A DNA stretch of 6,857 bases from an uncultured Desulfurobacterium sp. (GTDB lineage Bacteria; Aquificota; Aquificia; Desulfurobacteriales; Desulfurobacteriaceae): positions 1 to 6,857 of the forward strand of contig CAJXJV010000070.1 of the NCBI GenBank assembly GCA_913055135.1. Direction: 5' to 3'. Made by a program: the position numbers and the translations under genes. Below, piece after piece: positions 1 through 6,345 of this stretch; the first letter of the stretch is position 1, and each line of letters opens with the position of its first letter. The notes below the pieces were generated by a model. That model ran no database searches. It saw only the letters and a list, made by a program, of their open reading frames with translations, and was not told where the DNA came from.

Positions 1-223
1 TGTTTTTAAAGATGAAAATATAAAGTTCGCTATTTACCAACAAGAAGGGGTTGACTTCTATGTTCTAATTTACCCAAAAGAGAGAAGAGTTAAGGTCTAT
101 AAGTTGACTAATGGACACTATGTAAAGGTCTTTGATGATGTTAAAGGAATGCTCGAAATGGAGTTTCAGTCTGGGTGTTCATTGGAACTGGATTTAGAAA
201 AGTTATGGGAAGAAGTTATTTAA
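1..223 (+). CDS. Uma2 family (DUF820) putative nuclease, C-terminal part only
   Basis: The frame is open from base 2 to the TAA at 221-223 and encodes the last 73 residues of a protein whose start lies left of the window. The visible part reads IKFAIYQQEGVDFYVLIYP, then KERRVKVYKL, a variable NGHY turn and an acidic end (LELDLEKLWEEV). This matches the end of Uma2 proteins: a helix with a conserved Lys (here probably Lys8 of the fragment), a GVxEYWIVDP-like strand, a VxVYxL strand, then a short strand and a helix. Uma2 proteins have a PD-(D/E)XK-like nuclease fold and are often multicopy; their cellular role is poorly known. The upstream acidic active-site residues are outside the window, so catalytic competence cannot be judged. 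The gene converges on the kinase gene and overlaps it by 21 bp. The family call rests on pattern memory of a short fragment and is moderately secure. Confidence 0.65.
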   Translation, partial: VFKDENIKFAIYQQEGVDFYVLIYPKERRVKVYKLTNGHYVKVFDDVKGMLEMEFQSGCSLELDLEKLWEEVI

Positions 224-880
224 AAGCCTGAATCCATCCTTTTTGTTCTCTTTATAGATTTCTATTGCAAGCCTTAAATCTTTTTCACGAATTCCAAGCT
301 TTTTGAGGATTTCTTTGTTTCTTATTAAATGATATCCCACAAATTGAAGAAGGTTTCGTGGTTTATCAGAGAACTTTGCACTTTCAAAGTCAATGATTCG
401 AAAACGTCCGCCGTCAAAGATGAGATGTTTTTCCCCTTTAATCTCAGAGTGCTGAACTCCTGCTTTATCAAGGAGATAACAGCTCCTTAGAGCTTCTTTG
501 ATGACAGTATAAGGGTCGTAATTTTCAAGAGCCTTTGAAAAAGTTAGACCTTCTATGAACTCCATAGCGATAAATTCAGAAGTACAAAGGTATGGATAAG
601 GTGCAGGGTTTTCACTTTTTAGCTTGTTGGTCAGGTAATTCAGAATTTCACACTCTTTTTGAAGAGGGTTCTCTTTTTCCACGTCTGAGCGGAGGACTTT
701 TACGGCAACGGGTTTGCCCCTGTACAATCCTTTGAAAACAACTCCTCTGTAGCCTTTAGCGATGAAAGAATCAAGAGTTATTCCCTTTTCTTTCAACAGG
801 TTTAAGAGTTTGTTTATTCTCTCTTTTCTTTTAGCAGGATAATCCAGGTATTCATAAAATTGTGAAGTCTGGAATTCCAT
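203..880 (-). CDS. small atypical Ser/Thr protein kinase (RIO/Bud32-like, archaeal-type)
   Basis: This 225-residue protein looks like a minimal protein kinase, probably cytoplasmic: no signal peptide or membrane segment is visible. An N-terminal helical stretch (1-35) precedes a nucleotide-binding loop AKGYRGVVFKG (41-51), the invariant-type Lys61 in VAVKVLR, a likely C-helix Glu76, a hinge region MEFIEG (106-111), a catalytic-loop equivalent HSEIKGEKHLI (144-154) and a metal-binding DFE (164-166) in IIDFESAK. The usual catalytic Asp of HGD/HRD is Glu146 and DFG is DFE. I recall similar HxEL...KHVI and IIDFE motifs in predicted archaeal-type kinases (COG2112-like), so this is probably a family trait rather than decay. 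The ATG at 880 is backed by a strong but close Shine-Dalgarno sequence and lies 29 bp inside the preceding gene, which suggests translational coupling. It is the last gene of the rpoN-glnE cluster. Its substrate is unknown. The kinase fold is well supported; activity is inferred. Confidence 0.8.
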   Translation of the reverse strand: MEFQTSQFYEYLDYPAKRKERINKLLNLLKEKGITLDSFIAKGYRGVVFKGLYRGKPVAVKVLRSDVEKENPLQKECEILNYLTNKLKSENPAPYPYLCTSEFIAMEFIEGLTFSKALENYDPYTVIKEALRSCYLLDKAGVQHSEIKGEKHLIFDGGRFRIIDFESAKFSDKPRNLLQFVGYHLIRNKEILKKLGIREKDLRLAIEIYKENKKDGFRLLNNFFP

Positions 881-1475
881 ATGCCTCCTTCAAGCATTTC
901 TTTATCAGGGCTTTTTCTGTCAACTGTAGCACTTTCTTGTGCCAGTAAACTCTGTAGTGAGAGAGTTTTTTTTCAGCGACTTCTTTACACTTTTCTCCAA
1001 GGGGAGACCTTTTAGAGAGAAATTCGTAAAAAGTTTCTTCAAACCTGATGAGTTCGTTCTCTATCTGTCTGATGTCTTCAAGCTTTTTGAGTTCCCTGAG
1101 CTTCTCTAAGATAGAGAGATCCTCAACTCCAACTTCAAGAAGAACCGATTTGAGGATTTTGTAGAGTTTGTCTAATTTCAGATAGGGAATAGTTTCTTCT
1201 CTCAATGTACCTAAGGCGTCTTTCGCCTCTTTCCTGGTATAGCTTTTGAACTTTTTTTTAACCAGGTCGCCAATGTCTTTAAGGGAGAACCTCCTGGGGA
1301 GCTTCTCTTCACTTAAGGTGAGAAGAACAAAACCGAGAGGAATATCAAGGGAATACCACTCTCTTACTATCGGGGTGTCGTTTACACCTGAAAAAAAGAA
1401 GGAGTTGGGGTATGCTTCTTCCAGTCCTGTCTTTATTTCATTCAGGTATTCGCTGAGGCTCTTTTCTCTATCCAT
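852..1475 (-). CDS. conserved-looking hypothetical protein between glnE and the kinase
   Basis: I do not recognise a named family in this 207-residue protein. It appears soluble: no signal peptide or membrane helix is visible. The first 55 residues contain an FFFSGVNDTPIVREWYSLDI segment (26-45) followed by PLGFVLLTL. This resembles the N-terminal 'xxWxxxGIPLxxVLxxI' pattern I recall from uncharacterised proteins of delta-proteobacteria, but that resemblance is weak. Residues 60-100 are basic (RRFSLKDIGDLVKKKFKSYTRKEAK) and could bind nucleic acid. Residues 103-155 are strongly charged and helical, possibly a short coiled coil. The C-terminus (160-200) is a Lys-rich helix with His and Trp (HYRVYWHKK). 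The ATG at 1475 follows an AGGAG eight bases upstream and overlaps the glnE end by 34 bp. The 3' end overlaps the kinase start by 29 bp. The tight coupling on both sides argues that it is a real gene expressed with glnE and the kinase. Confidence 0.8.
   Translation of the reverse strand: MDREKSLSEYLNEIKTGLEEAYPNSFFFSGVNDTPIVREWYSLDIPLGFVLLTLSEEKLPRRFSLKDIGDLVKKKFKSYTRKEAKDALGTLREETIPYLKLDKLYKILKSVLLEVGVEDLSILEKLRELKKLEDIRQIENELIRFEETFYEFLSKRSPLGEKCKEVAEKKLSHYRVYWHKKVLQLTEKALIKKCLKEAYGIPDFTIL
884..890 (-). promoter_or_regulatory. Shine-Dalgarno of the kinase gene, inside the upstream gene
   Basis: On the minus strand AAGGAGG lies three bases before the ATG at 880. The match to the anti-Shine-Dalgarno sequence is near perfect but the spacing is short. 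No other ATG, GTG or TTG lies in the first ten codons of the frame, so this site fixes the start. It sits within the last codons of the 207-residue protein gene. Confidence 0.75.
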
Positions 1476-4111
1476 TGAATGAACTCCTGATACAGCTCCC
1501 TTATCTCTCTTTTGAGGGATTCAATTCTACCACTGTAGTTGATTAATCCACCAAAGAGCCTCTTTTCAGTCTCAGCCCATCTAATCTCCCTGTAGAGCTC
1601 TACACACTTTTTGAACTTCTCTTCACTCTTTCCAAGTAGATTAAGTGCTTCAAATGTGCTCCCTATTCTTTTTCTTATGAAGAGTTGGTAGATGTAGCCA
1701 ATAAACTCAAGGTCAACCACACCTCCTGTGGAGTACTTAACATCGTTTTTCCCTTTGCCCAGCTCTCTTTCAAGAGTTTCTCTCATCTTCAAAATCTCTT
1801 CTACAGTTTCTTTGCTAAGGGGTTTCCCGAATAGGAACTCTTCAACCACCTTTTCTGTTTCTTCTTTTAGATTTCCTAATAGGAATCTGAACCTTGTAAA
1901 CGCAAGTCTTTCCCAGACTCTTGCTGTTTTTTCTGTGTATTCTCTGAAGTAGTTTAATGTGAATATGAGCTCTCCTTTTTCTCCAAACGGCCTGAGACGG
2001 GTGTCAACTTCGTATCCCAGGGATTCTAACTCTTTTATTAGTTTAAGAGCTTTCTCCGTTTCATTTGATGGTTTCTCAGAGAAGAAGAGAAGGTCAATAT
2101 CTGAACCGACGTTCATTTCTCTGCTTCCATGTTTTCCAAGAGATGCTAAGGAGAATCCTGGTTTTAGCTTTCCGTATATTGTCTCTATGACAAAATCGGC
2201 AATTGTTGTTAGCTCTTTAAAGAACTCTTCAATCTCTGTTCTTCTTAGTCTAAGTCTTAGAAGAGCCCTAATCTCAGAGAGGTTTTTGACAAAAAGAAGA
2301 TTTTTAAACTCTTCGTAATCTTTCCTCAGTCCCTCAAGGCTTACGGGATTTTCTATATAGTCCGGGTCCAGCATGAAATCGACTATTTCCGGGGTCTCTC
2401 TAAAACGTTTTATGAAAAACTCCTTTGTTGAAAGAAGGAAGAAGAGGAGCTTTAAAGCGTGGATTTCAGAAACTATAGAGAAGAAAAAAACCCTGCCTTC
2501 TTCCTTTTCAAAGAAGGAGATAAGGTTTTTCATCATATTTTTTGAATCGGGAGCCTCGAATAGGAGCTCTAAGAATCTATCTCCCATAACGTCAAGTCTG
2601 TTGATCTCCTCTATGGAAAGGCTTTTAAGATTTAAGAGAACATCAATGAATCGCTTAACTTCTTCAGGTTCCCTGAACTTCATTTTCTGTAAATCTTCGA
2701 CTGTAACAACCGAAAGAGGTTTTCTATCTCCTGTTGGGAAGAACTTGTTAAAGTAGTTATTGACAGTTTTCATTACAGAAGTGAGTTCTTCTAAAAAAGA
2801 TTCTCTGTTCTCAAATCCCATCTTTTTTGCGAGCTCTTCGGCTTCTTCTCCTTCTGGATGGAACGTCTGAGTCTGTCTGAAGTTTGTTATCTGGAGCATG
2901 TGTTCTGCTCTTCGCAGGAAAATGTAGGAGTCTTTGAGGTCTAAATACTCTTTCTCAGTCAGGAATCCCCATTTGAGGAGTCTTTTTAGAGCTACAAGTG
3001 TGTTCTTTGAGCGGATTTGTGGATACTTTCCACCGTAGATGAGCTGAAAAGCCTGAACGATAAACTCTATCTCCCTTATTCCACCTTCTCCTAATTTCAG
3101 GTCTATCTTCTTTCCTTTCTTTATTACCTTGCTCTTTATGCGTTCCTTTAGTCTTAAAACCTCTTCTATCAGCGTCAGGTCGATGTACTTCCTGAAGACA
3201 AAAGCTCTTGCAAGTTTTACAAACTCAATTCCTGTTTTCTTCAGGTCTCCTGCCGATGGTCTGGCTTTAAGGAGGGCAAACCTTTCCCATGGACGGGCAA
3301 CTGCTGTGTAGTACTGTTCTAAGGCTTCAATATCGTTGCAGACGGGTCCCATCGTTCCATTTGGGCGAAGCCTGAGATCAACGACCATTCCTGTACCTTC
3401 TTCTGTTTTTTTCGTAAGGAGGTCTGTTATATAGTTTGAGAGAATTGTGAAGTAGTCGTGGTTCTGAAGTTTTCCGTAAGAGCCTCCGGAGGTTTCACCG
3501 TACCTTGTCTCGTATATGAAGAGGAGGTCTATGTCAGAAGCGTAGTTAAGCTCAAAACCGCCGGCCTTTCCCATATCGACAACTATGAATCCGGATGATG
3601 GCTTGCCGTATCTCTTTTCCATTACTTTTTCAGAGAATCTGAGTGAAGCCTTTATTACAGCATCGTGGATAAGGGTTACGTCCCTTACCAGCTCACTGAA
3701 CTTCGCAAAGTTCAAGATGTCTCTCAAGACCACCCGTGCCATCTGGAGATTCTTGTAAATTCTGATTCTGTTCATAAACTCTTTCTCTGTTTCGTTTTCA
3801 ACTTCAGGGATTGAGAAGTCGGAAGGGAGGAAGCGCTTTTTATAGATGTTTTTCAAATCTTCAAGGAGCTCCACATGCTTTGTCAGAAAGTCTCCAAGGA
3901 ACTGGGAGTAGGAGAAGAGAATTATAAGGTGGTAAAGAAAATCTCCTTTTAGAAAATCTGGCATCTGGCAGGAGAGTTTTTCTCTCAGTTTTTCAGTATA
4001 GATGAGAGCTCTTCTTCTATTTGGTAGCTTTTCTGAATTCTCAATGAAGTCGAGAGTCTTCTGCCATTCGGGTTCAAAAATGGTTCTACATTTGTCCATT
4101 AAAAATCTCAT
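1442..4111 (-). CDS. glnE: bifunctional glutamine synthetase adenylyltransferase/deadenylase GlnE
   Basis: GlnE adenylylates a Tyr of glutamine synthetase when nitrogen is plentiful, and removes the AMP by phosphorolysis when it is scarce. It is a cytoplasmic enzyme controlled in well-studied bacteria by PII and glutamine. At 889 residues it is slightly shorter than the E. coli enzyme (about 946). Two complete nucleotidyltransferase halves are visible. The N-terminal deadenylase half has MGKAGGFELNYASDIDLLF (180-198, Asp193 and Asp195), a third acidic residue Asp245 in VVDLRLRPNG, and the GEGGIREIEF motif (341-350). The C-terminal adenylylating half has LGKHGSREMNVGSDIDLLFF (658-677, Asp671 and Asp673), Asp703 in EVDTRLRPFG, and STGGVVDLEF (794-803). 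All metal-binding carboxylates are kept, so both activities are expected. The start at 4111 is set by GGGAG six bases upstream; a second Met at codon 5 has no such site. It follows rpoN by 17 nt and overlaps the next gene by 34 bp. No glnA, glnB or glnD is in the window. Confidence 0.96.
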   Translation of the reverse strand: MRFLMDKCRTIFEPEWQKTLDFIENSEKLPNRRRALIYTEKLREKLSCQMPDFLKGDFLYHLIILFSYSQFLGDFLTKHVELLEDLKNIYKKRFLPSDFSIPEVENETEKEFMNRIRIYKNLQMARVVLRDILNFAKFSELVRDVTLIHDAVIKASLRFSEKVMEKRYGKPSSGFIVVDMGKAGGFELNYASDIDLLFIYETRYGETSGGSYGKLQNHDYFTILSNYITDLLTKKTEEGTGMVVDLRLRPNGTMGPVCNDIEALEQYYTAVARPWERFALLKARPSAGDLKKTGIEFVKLARAFVFRKYIDLTLIEEVLRLKERIKSKVIKKGKKIDLKLGEGGIREIEFIVQAFQLIYGGKYPQIRSKNTLVALKRLLKWGFLTEKEYLDLKDSYIFLRRAEHMLQITNFRQTQTFHPEGEEAEELAKKMGFENRESFLEELTSVMKTVNNYFNKFFPTGDRKPLSVVTVEDLQKMKFREPEEVKRFIDVLLNLKSLSIEEINRLDVMGDRFLELLFEAPDSKNMMKNLISFFEKEEGRVFFFSIVSEIHALKLLFFLLSTKEFFIKRFRETPEIVDFMLDPDYIENPVSLEGLRKDYEEFKNLLFVKNLSEIRALLRLRLRRTEIEEFFKELTTIADFVIETIYGKLKPGFSLASLGKHGSREMNVGSDIDLLFFSEKPSNETEKALKLIKELESLGYEVDTRLRPFGEKGELIFTLNYFREYTEKTARVWERLAFTRFRFLLGNLKEETEKVVEEFLFGKPLSKETVEEILKMRETLERELGKGKNDVKYSTGGVVDLEFIGYIYQLFIRKRIGSTFEALNLLGKSEEKFKKCVELYREIRWAETEKRLFGGLINYSGRIESLKREIRELYQEFIQWIEKRASANT
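1484..1488 (-). promoter_or_regulatory. Shine-Dalgarno of the hypothetical gene, inside glnE
   Basis: AGGAG on the minus strand lies eight bases before the ATG at 1475, which supports that start even though it places the first codons inside the last part of glnE. The spacing is ordinary. Confidence 0.7.
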
Positions 4112-4117
4112 GTCTGT

Positions 4118-4122
4118 CTCCC
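4118..4122 (-). promoter_or_regulatory. Shine-Dalgarno of glnE
   Basis: GGGAG on the minus strand lies six bases before the ATG at 4111, within the 17-nt gap after the rpoN stop codon. It chooses the first of two nearby Met codons. The gap has no room for a separate promoter or terminator, so glnE is read from the rpoN transcript. Confidence 0.7.
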
Positions 4123-4128
4123 TATTGC

Positions 4129-5427
4129 CTATTTGCCTTTCGCCCTTCTTTCAAAAACCCCAGGTATGCCCATTTCTTCCCTGTATTTTGCGACGGTTCT
4201 CCTTGCTATTTTGATTCCTTCTTTCTTTAATATTTCTGCAATCTTACTGTCGCTTAGAGGTTTCTTCTTATCTTCAGATTCGATGATTTGACGGATTTTC
4301 TCCTTTATGTTATCTGTTGATTCCCCCGAAAGGCTTTTACGGAAGAAGTATTTAAACGGATAGATTCCATAGGGGGTTTCGACAAATTTGTCCTTTACTG
4401 CACGGCTTATGGTTGATTCATGAATGGAGAGTTTTTCAGCGATATCCTGATAGCTGAGGGGTTTAAGGGTTTTTCCATCTCTTAGAAATTCTTTCTGGAC
4501 TTCAAAGACTGCTTCTGCAACCTTCCGTAGAGTTTCGTTTCTCTGGTCAATTGCTTTTTTAAGGTTGAGAGCTCGCTGGTACTTTTCAGTTATGTACTTT
4601 TTGACCTCTTCTGTTGTGGCGTAGCGGAGATAACCACTGTTTATTTTCAGAGCAAAAGTTTTAGGAGAAATTATTTCCACCATTATTTTTTCACCTGAAA
4701 GGTAAACCCTTATATCGGGAGCTATCTTCACGTTGAAATCCCCTGTGTTTCCAGGCTCCGGATCAAGGCGTTTCAGGCAGCATAGGAACTCTTCGAACTC
4801 TTCCTCCGATAGTCCTGTTTCCTCCATGAAATGTTTCTTTCCTTTTTTGAGAAGTTCCAGTTTTTTAACCGCTTCTATAAATTTAAGAGGAGCCTGGAGC
4901 TCTTCTAACTGGACGGCAAACGCTTCCCAGAGAGTGTAAGAACCACATCCAGCCGGTGTAAACCTCTTTATCTTTTCCCTTACCCTTTTTACGTCCTCAA
5001 CTGAAACGGAAAGCCTGTTGCCAATTTCCTCTTCCGAAAGTGTTAGATAGCCCTTTTTGTCAAGATTATCGATAATAAGGGAGGCTATTTCAAATTCTTT
5101 ATCGTCCAGTTCCAGTCTTGCCTGCTGGAGGAGGGATTCTCTTAGAGAAGTGGGGGAAGGAATCTCAAAAGTTGTCTCTTCTTTTGGTTCATAAAGAAAA
5201 ACGTTTCCATCCTCTATGACAAAGTCAAGAACAGTTTCTTCTTTTTCTTTTTCCTGTGAACTTTCCTCTTCTTCCAGTTCTAAGAGTGGATTTTCCTCAA
5301 TTTCATTTAGTATTGCTTCTTCTAATTTCAAAATGGGAAGCTGGAGAAGTTGAAGATTTAGAAGTATTCCCGGTGTTAATTTGAGCTGTAGAGTTAGTTT
5401 GCCGACCTGTTCTATCTTCTGCTTCAT
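4129..5427 (-). CDS. rpoN: RNA polymerase sigma-54 factor RpoN
   Basis: RpoN binds core RNA polymerase and recognises -24/-12 promoters, where it stays silent until an AAA+ enhancer-binding protein activates it. This 432-residue protein (E. coli 477) has the full domain order. Region I (about 1-50) is Gln/Leu-rich, with LTLQLKLTPGILLNLQLLQLP and an ENPLLE end. A short acidic linker follows (51-70). The core-binding domain (about 95-270) contains RFTPAGCGSYTLWEAF (155-170), a divergent version of the usual DPAGVGARDLxE, and LDPEPGNTG (221-229). A helix-turn-helix (325-362) reads SYQDIAEKLSIHESTISRAV followed by TPYGIYPFKYFF. The RpoN box ARRTVAKYRE (408-417) is a perfect match and contacts the -24 element. 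The ATG at 5427 has AGAGGT three bases upstream. It is the first gene of the minus-strand cluster and is divergent from the M48 gene with 27 bp between starts, so its promoter must extend into that gene. Confidence 0.97.
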   Translation of the reverse strand: MKQKIEQVGKLTLQLKLTPGILLNLQLLQLPILKLEEAILNEIEENPLLELEEEESSQEKEKEETVLDFVIEDGNVFLYEPKEETTFEIPSPTSLRESLLQQARLELDDKEFEIASLIIDNLDKKGYLTLSEEEIGNRLSVSVEDVKRVREKIKRFTPAGCGSYTLWEAFAVQLEELQAPLKFIEAVKKLELLKKGKKHFMEETGLSEEEFEEFLCCLKRLDPEPGNTGDFNVKIAPDIRVYLSGEKIMVEIISPKTFALKINSGYLRYATTEEVKKYITEKYQRALNLKKAIDQRNETLRKVAEAVFEVQKEFLRDGKTLKPLSYQDIAEKLSIHESTISRAVKDKFVETPYGIYPFKYFFRKSLSGESTDNIKEKIRQIIESEDKKKPLSDSKIAEILKKEGIKIARRTVAKYREEMGIPGVFERRAKGK

Positions 5428-5454
5428 GTAACCTCTATGATAGAATTTTTAATT
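5428..5454. other. 27-bp divergent gap between rpoN and the M48 peptidase gene
   Basis: The two ATG codons face away from each other across 27 bp (only 9 bp if the upstream ATG at 5437 were used). The gap holds the rpoN ribosome binding site and, on the plus strand, two -10-like hexamers, TATGAT (5436-5441) and TAGAAT (5441-5446), without a convincing -35 partner. No Shine-Dalgarno sequence precedes the M48 ATG. At least part of each promoter must lie inside the opposite coding sequence. Confidence 0.6.
5431..5436 (-). promoter_or_regulatory. Shine-Dalgarno of rpoN in the divergent gap
   Basis: AGAGGT on the minus strand lies three bases before the rpoN ATG. It occupies part of the 27-bp space between the two divergent starts, which limits where either promoter can be. 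Confidence 0.55.
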
Positions 5455-6345
5455 ATGAAGAAAAAATATGTCTTTACTTTCATTGTAACACTGATTCTCT
5501 TTGTAGCTGGTTGTGGAGTTGTAAAAACTTCCCCCTTTGGGGAAACCTCCTTTATCTTCATTCCTACTTCTCAGGAAGTTGCCCTCGGAAGACAAGCAGC
5601 AAGAGAAATTGAAAAAAGGGAGAAGCTCTGCAGGGATCCAGTTGTAAACGGTTACGTTGCATGGGTTGGAAGCAAAATTGCCGCCGTTTGCGATAGACAC
5701 GATATAACTTACCATTATAAGGTTATTGAATCGGATGAACTTAATGCGTTTGCACTTCCAGGAGGTTGGGTTTACGTCTATACAGGACTTTTGAAGAAGC
5801 TGAGAAACGAAGCTGAGCTTGCTTTTGTTCTTGGTCATGAAACAGGGCATATAGTTGGGAGACATGCTATAAGGAGGCTTCAGCTCATCTATGGAATCAA
5901 TTTCTTACTTTCCCTGACCCTGAAAGGTAAAGAATTGGAACCTGCAGAGCAGGAAATAATCAAAGTTCTCTACGCTCTTGTTGTAAATGGATACAGCAGA
6001 AAGGAAGAGCTTGAAGCCGATGCAATGGGTGCTTACTATGCAGGAAAAGCTGGCTGGAATCCTGTGGCTTCGATTGAAACCATAAAGCTACTTGATTCAC
6101 TTATGAAGTTCAAGCCTTCTGGAGTCACGGAGCTCTTTATGGATCATCCGACAAACAAGAAGAGAATAGAGAATCTCAACTACTGGATATCAACATTTCG
6201 AAAAGAGTGGCTGAAGAATCCTTTCAACGAGGAGCGTTACAGAGAGAAGGTTTTGAGGAGGCTTGGTGTTGGAAATCTTGAAAGTCGGAAAGGAGACAAT
6301 CATTCAGGAAGCAGAGGCGCTAAAAGATCTCGCAGGGCATCTTGA
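5455..6345 (+). CDS. M48 family zinc metallopeptidase, predicted lipoprotein
   Basis: This is a 296-residue M48 (Ste24p-like) peptidase of the type represented by LoiP/BepA, which degrade or help to fold envelope proteins at the outer membrane. A lipoprotein signal opens the protein: MKKKYVF, a hydrophobic stretch (7-19), and the lipobox VAGC with Cys20 as the lipidated residue. The catalytic core carries LNAFALPGGWVYVYTGLL (96-113), the zinc motif HETGH (His128, Glu129, His132), the third ligand Glu187 in EELEADAMG (184-192), and DHPTNKKRIENL (230-241), which is typical of the family. I prefer the ATG at 5455 to the one at 5437 because it gives a normal signal peptide; neither has a clear ribosome binding site. 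The last 26 residues or so (from about 271) are Ser/Arg/Gly-rich, unlike the rest, and overlap kdsD in another frame, so the tail is probably non-conserved. No C-terminal TPR domain as in BepA is present. Confidence 0.9.
   Translation: MKKKYVFTFIVTLILFVAGCGVVKTSPFGETSFIFIPTSQEVALGRQAAREIEKREKLCRDPVVNGYVAWVGSKIAAVCDRHDITYHYKVIESDELNAFALPGGWVYVYTGLLKKLRNEAELAFVLGHETGHIVGRHAIRRLQLIYGINFLLSLTLKGKELEPAEQEIIKVLYALVVNGYSRKEELEADAMGAYYAGKAGWNPVASIETIKLLDSLMKFKPSGVTELFMDHPTNKKRIENLNYWISTFRKEWLKNPFNEERYREKVLRRLGVGNLESRKGDNHSGSRGAKRSRRAS
6255..6261 (+). promoter_or_regulatory. Shine-Dalgarno of kdsD, inside the M48 gene
   Basis: GAGGAGG lies four bases before a GTG (6266) and seven before a TTG (6269) in the kdsD frame. 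A TGA in that frame at 6254-6256 overlaps its first bases, so kdsD cannot start further upstream. There is no ATG in the correct N-terminal region, which makes this site decisive for a non-ATG start. Confidence 0.75.

Noticed and set aside
189..244. Possible rho-independent terminator for the Uma2 gene (9-bp stem, T5 run).
   Set aside because: The loop of about 30 nt is long, the stem is AT-rich with a G-U pair, and the T-run does not follow the stem directly. It is mentioned only as the sole candidate.
929..944. Sigma-54-like element on the minus strand (TGGCAC followed by TGC), facing the kinase gene.
   Set aside because: The GG-to-GC distance is 11 rather than the required 10 bases and the TT before GC is missing. 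It lies within coding sequence, so it is probably chance.
1246..4214. Several plus-strand open frames of 60-127 codons opposite glnE and its neighbours.
   Set aside because: They are Ser/Phe/Arg-rich antisense readings of K/E-rich genes, as expected by chance from that codon bias, with no domains or convincing ribosome sites.
5437..5454. Upstream ATG at 5437 as the M48 start (six more residues, MIEFLI).
   Set aside because: It would put an acidic residue and extra hydrophobics before the Lys-rich signal-peptide start, has no ribosome binding site, and leaves only 9 bp to the rpoN start.
5529..5544. Perfect small hairpin TTCCCC-CTTT-GGGGAA at the start of the M48 gene.
   Set aside because: There is no U-tract on either strand and the bases encode the SPFGE stretch of the peptidase. 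A terminator here is unlikely; a role in the rpoN leader cannot be shown.
5449..5865. 138-codon minus-strand open frame opposite the M48 gene.
   Set aside because: It is antisense to a well-supported peptidase, its product is rich in Asn, Ser and Cys unlike the neighbours, and it has no recognisable domain.
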